Shown: positions 4,567-6,231 of the stretch, piece by piece | How positions within the stretch are numbered: position 1 is the stretch's first letter | How the letters are laid out: every line of letters begins with the position of its first letter | Notes under the pieces: model-generated | What the model saw: the letters and a program-made list of their open reading frames with translations, nothing else | Told to the model about the DNA's origin: nothing | Databases searched by the model: none | Translations under genes and position numbers: made by a program | From: JAXDLK01 sp034666665 | GTDB taxonomy: Bacteria; Desulfobacterota; Binatia; JACPRU01 | Assembly: GCA_034666665.1 (NCBI GenBank) | Contig: JAXDLK010000356.1 | Coordinates: forward strand, 1 to 6,231 | DNA: 6,231 nucleotides | Direction of reading: 5' to 3'

Positions 4567-6086
4567 TCGCTGACGTGCGTACGACGGTCGCATGCTTGCT
4601 CGTCGCCGCGACTGCGGCGTTCGCTCTCGACGAGCCACCGGCGCCCCGCGGGACGATCCGTCTCACCCCCGGGCAGGCGGAGGCAGCCGGTGTCACCTAT
4701 GGCGTCGCCGAGCGGAAGAACGTCGAGCGCATCATCCGTACGTCGGGCCGCGTCGCATACGACGAGAGGCGGCGCGCCGAGGTCGTCGTCAAGTTCGCCG
4801 GCTATGTCGGCGATCTCTTCGCCGACTACACGGGTCGGCCCGTACGCAAGGGCGAGCCACTGTTCACGATCTACAGTCCGGAGCTCGTGAGCGCGCAGCA
4901 GGAGTACCTGCTCGCCGTCAGAACCGACCGGCGGCTCGCTTCGAGCGCGCGCGAGGGAGCCGCCGACTCCGCCACGAGCCTCGTCCGCGCGTCGCGGGAG
5001 CGCCTCCGTCTGTGGGACCTGAACGATCGGCAGATCCGCGAGCTCGAGGAGCGCGGCAAGGCGAACACGTACGTGACGGTGTACTCCCCGATGGCGGGCA
5101 TCGTCGTACGGAAGAACGTCATGCGCGGTGGCGCGGTCGAGGCGGGCGCGATGCTCTTCGAGATCGCCGATCTCTCGACCGTCTGGGTGTACGCGGACGT
5201 CTACGAGCAGGAGCTCGCCTGGGTGAAGGTCGGTCAGGCCGCGCGCATCACTTTGTCCTACTACCCGGACGCGGCGTTCACCGCGAACGTGACGTACGTG
5301 TATCCGGAGCTCGATGCCAAGACGCGTACGGCGCGCGTCCGCTTCGAGCTGGCGAATACCGCCGAGCCGTTGCTCCGTCCCGAGATGTACGCGACGGTCG
5401 AGCTCCGGGTGCCACTCGGCGAGCGTCTCGTGGTTCCGGAGAGCGCGCTCCTCGATTCCGGCCGCCGCCAGGTCGTCTTCGTCGCCGGCGCCGACGGCCA
5501 GCTCGTGCCCCGCGCGGTCCGAGTGGGCATGCGTACCGCGGAGGACGTGGAGATCCGCGAAGGCGTCGCTGCGGGAGAGCGCGTGGTCACGAGCGCGAGC
5601 TTCCTCGTCGACTCGGAGAGCAACCTGCAGGCGTCGGAAAGCATGATGGGCATGATGGGGGCGATCGGCATGGGCGACTGGAAGATGGAGAGCGCGAAGC
5701 CGATGGACATGAGCGGCGGCCCTCCCCCGCCGCAATCCGAGCCGCAGCCGATCGCACGCGAACCGGGCGAGGTGAAGCGCGCGGGCGATCTCTCGATCGC
5801 GCTGACGCCCGCCCGGGTGCCTGCGACCGTGGGCAGCTCGAAGCTCCGCATCGAGGTGCGCGACAGCAGTGGAAAGCCGGTCAGCGGCGCCGACGTGCGC
5901 TTCACCTACACGATGGACATGCCCGGAATGGCGATCGAGCAGTCGCTCGCGAAGCCGGCCGGCGACGGCATCTACGAAGCCGACGCGAGCTTCTCGATGG
6001 CGGGACCGTGGGGCGTGGTCGTGGAAGTGAAGCGCCCCGGCCACGATCCGGTCCGAGCGCGATTCACGCTGCGGGTCTCCGGTTGA
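4563..6086 (+). CDS. CusB-like RND periplasmic adaptor with Met-rich linker and extra C-terminal domain
   Basis: A 507-residue membrane-fusion protein linking pump and channel in the periplasm; E. coli CusB has about 407. Signal peptide at 1-21 (TTVACLLVAATAAFA). The split lipoyl/barrel-sandwich hybrid is at about 74-106 (GYVGDLFADYTGRPVRKGEPLF) and 171-203 (VTVYSPMAGIVV). Between them is the helical hairpin (about 107-165), starting YSPELVSAQQEYL, a CusB hallmark. The beta-barrel (207-283) contains VWVYADVYEQELAWVKVG. The membrane-proximal part is 284-355. Residues 361-383 hold eight Met (MMGMM, then GMGDWKM and PMDM), followed by a Pro-rich hinge. Residues 408-507 form an extra beta-rich domain resembling YtkA-like/FixH-like modules, with TYTMDMPGM (448-456). 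The N-terminal Met metal site of E. coli CusB is absent, so the linker may replace it (inference). Its start overlaps cusC, and the cusA start follows 7 bases after its stop. Confidence 0.92.
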   Translation: MIADVRTTVACLLVAATAAFALDEPPAPRGTIRLTPGQAEAAGVTYGVAERKNVERIIRTSGRVAYDERRRAEVVVKFAGYVGDLFADYTGRPVRKGEPLFTIYSPELVSAQQEYLLAVRTDRRLASSAREGAADSATSLVRASRERLRLWDLNDRQIRELEERGKANTYVTVYSPMAGIVVRKNVMRGGAVEAGAMLFEIADLSTVWVYADVYEQELAWVKVGQAARITLSYYPDAAFTANVTYVYPELDAKTRTARVRFELANTAEPLLRPEMYATVELRVPLGERLVVPESALLDSGRRQVVFVAGADGQLVPRAVRVGMRTAEDVEIREGVAAGERVVTSASFLVDSESNLQASESMMGMMGAIGMGDWKMESAKPMDMSGGPPPPQSEPQPIAREPGEVKRAGDLSIALTPARVPATVGSSKLRIEVRDSSGKPVSGADVRFTYTMDMPGMAIEQSLAKPAGDGIYEADASFSMAGPWGVVVEVKRPGHDPVRARFTLRVSG

Positions 6087-6093
6087 CGCGCCG

Positions 6094-6231
6094 ATGATCG
6101 ATCGCACGATCGAGTGGAGCGCGCGAAACCGTTTCCTCGTGCTCTTGCTCGTCTTCTTCGGGACGGTCGTCGGCGTGTGGTCGCTTCGCCGGAGCCCGCT
6201 CGACGCGATCCCCGATCTCTCCGACGTGCAG
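6094..6231 (+). CDS. CusA-type heavy-metal RND efflux pump, N-terminal part (runs off right edge)
   Basis: The first 46 residues of an inner-membrane RND pump that uses the proton gradient to drive metal export through CusB and CusC. The sequence shows the typical beginning of the heavy-metal efflux branch: MIDRTIEWSARNRFLVLLLV, then a first transmembrane helix (about 14-31), and PLDAIPDLSDVQ (35-46). The DAIPDLSD motif marks the CusA/CzcA type rather than multidrug pumps such as AcrB. The ATG at 6094 lies 7 bases after the adaptor stop, with no clear Shine-Dalgarno, so coupling is likely. The metal-binding Met residues that would separate Cu/Ag from Co/Zn/Cd export lie beyond the window. Confidence 0.93.
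   Translation, partial: MIDRTIEWSARNRFLVLLLVFFGTVVGVWSLRRSPLDAIPDLSDVQ

Noticed and set aside
3121..6107. Two very long minus-strand open frames (505 and 582 codons) opposite cusC and cusB
   Set aside because: They are Arg/His/Gly-rich shadows of strongly biased coding sequence, with no family motif, and the plus-strand genes explain the region fully.

Overview
The window is GC-rich bacterial DNA with strong G/C preference at third codon positions. Gene content suggests a Gram-negative bacterium: an outer-membrane factor, a periplasmic adaptor and an RND pump. The style (high GC, a short DUF547-like secreted protein, a CusC-CusB-CusA run led by a small Cys-rich secreted protein) is reminiscent of deltaproteobacterial, myxobacterial or Binatota-like lineages. 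That placement is an impression, since no phylogenetic marker was aligned.

Layout. Left end, minus strand: the N-terminal part of a probable DUF547 secreted protein (runs off the left edge), preceded by grxC (glutaredoxin). Diverging from grxC on the plus strand is mazG, an NTP pyrophosphohydrolase. It is interrupted by an in-frame TAG 41 codons before its natural end; the lost tail is still fully readable. Next is rpsT (ribosomal protein S20), which starts with TTG as in E. coli and has a good candidate promoter inside the last codons of the mazG reading frame. Convergent with rpsT is a minus-strand two-gene toxin-antitoxin unit: a PIN-domain VapC-like toxin preceded by a Phd-like antitoxin. 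The antitoxin has a near-perfect Shine-Dalgarno and an AT-rich upstream region with a perfect 10-bp inverted repeat.

Right half, plus strand: a heavy-metal (probably Cu(I)/Ag(I)) efflux operon. It starts with a small secreted protein carrying CC-x3-C and CC motifs, then a CusC/TolC-like outer-membrane channel and a CusB-like adaptor overlapping it by ATGA. The adaptor carries a methionine-rich linker and an extra C-terminal beta domain. The start of a CusA-type pump runs off the right edge. Together CusA (inner membrane), CusB (periplasm) and CusC (outer membrane) would export metal out of the cell. No CusF chaperone is seen; the Met-rich linker, the extra domain and the Cys-rich protein are candidates for periplasmic metal handling.

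No RNA genes, insertion sequences, CRISPR arrays or origins were recognised. No stretch longer than 300 bases lacks a gene. The most notable observations are the amber-interrupted mazG, the composite CusB, the Cys-rich leader protein, and two promoter candidates placed so that their transcripts would begin at the start codon (leaderless mRNA).
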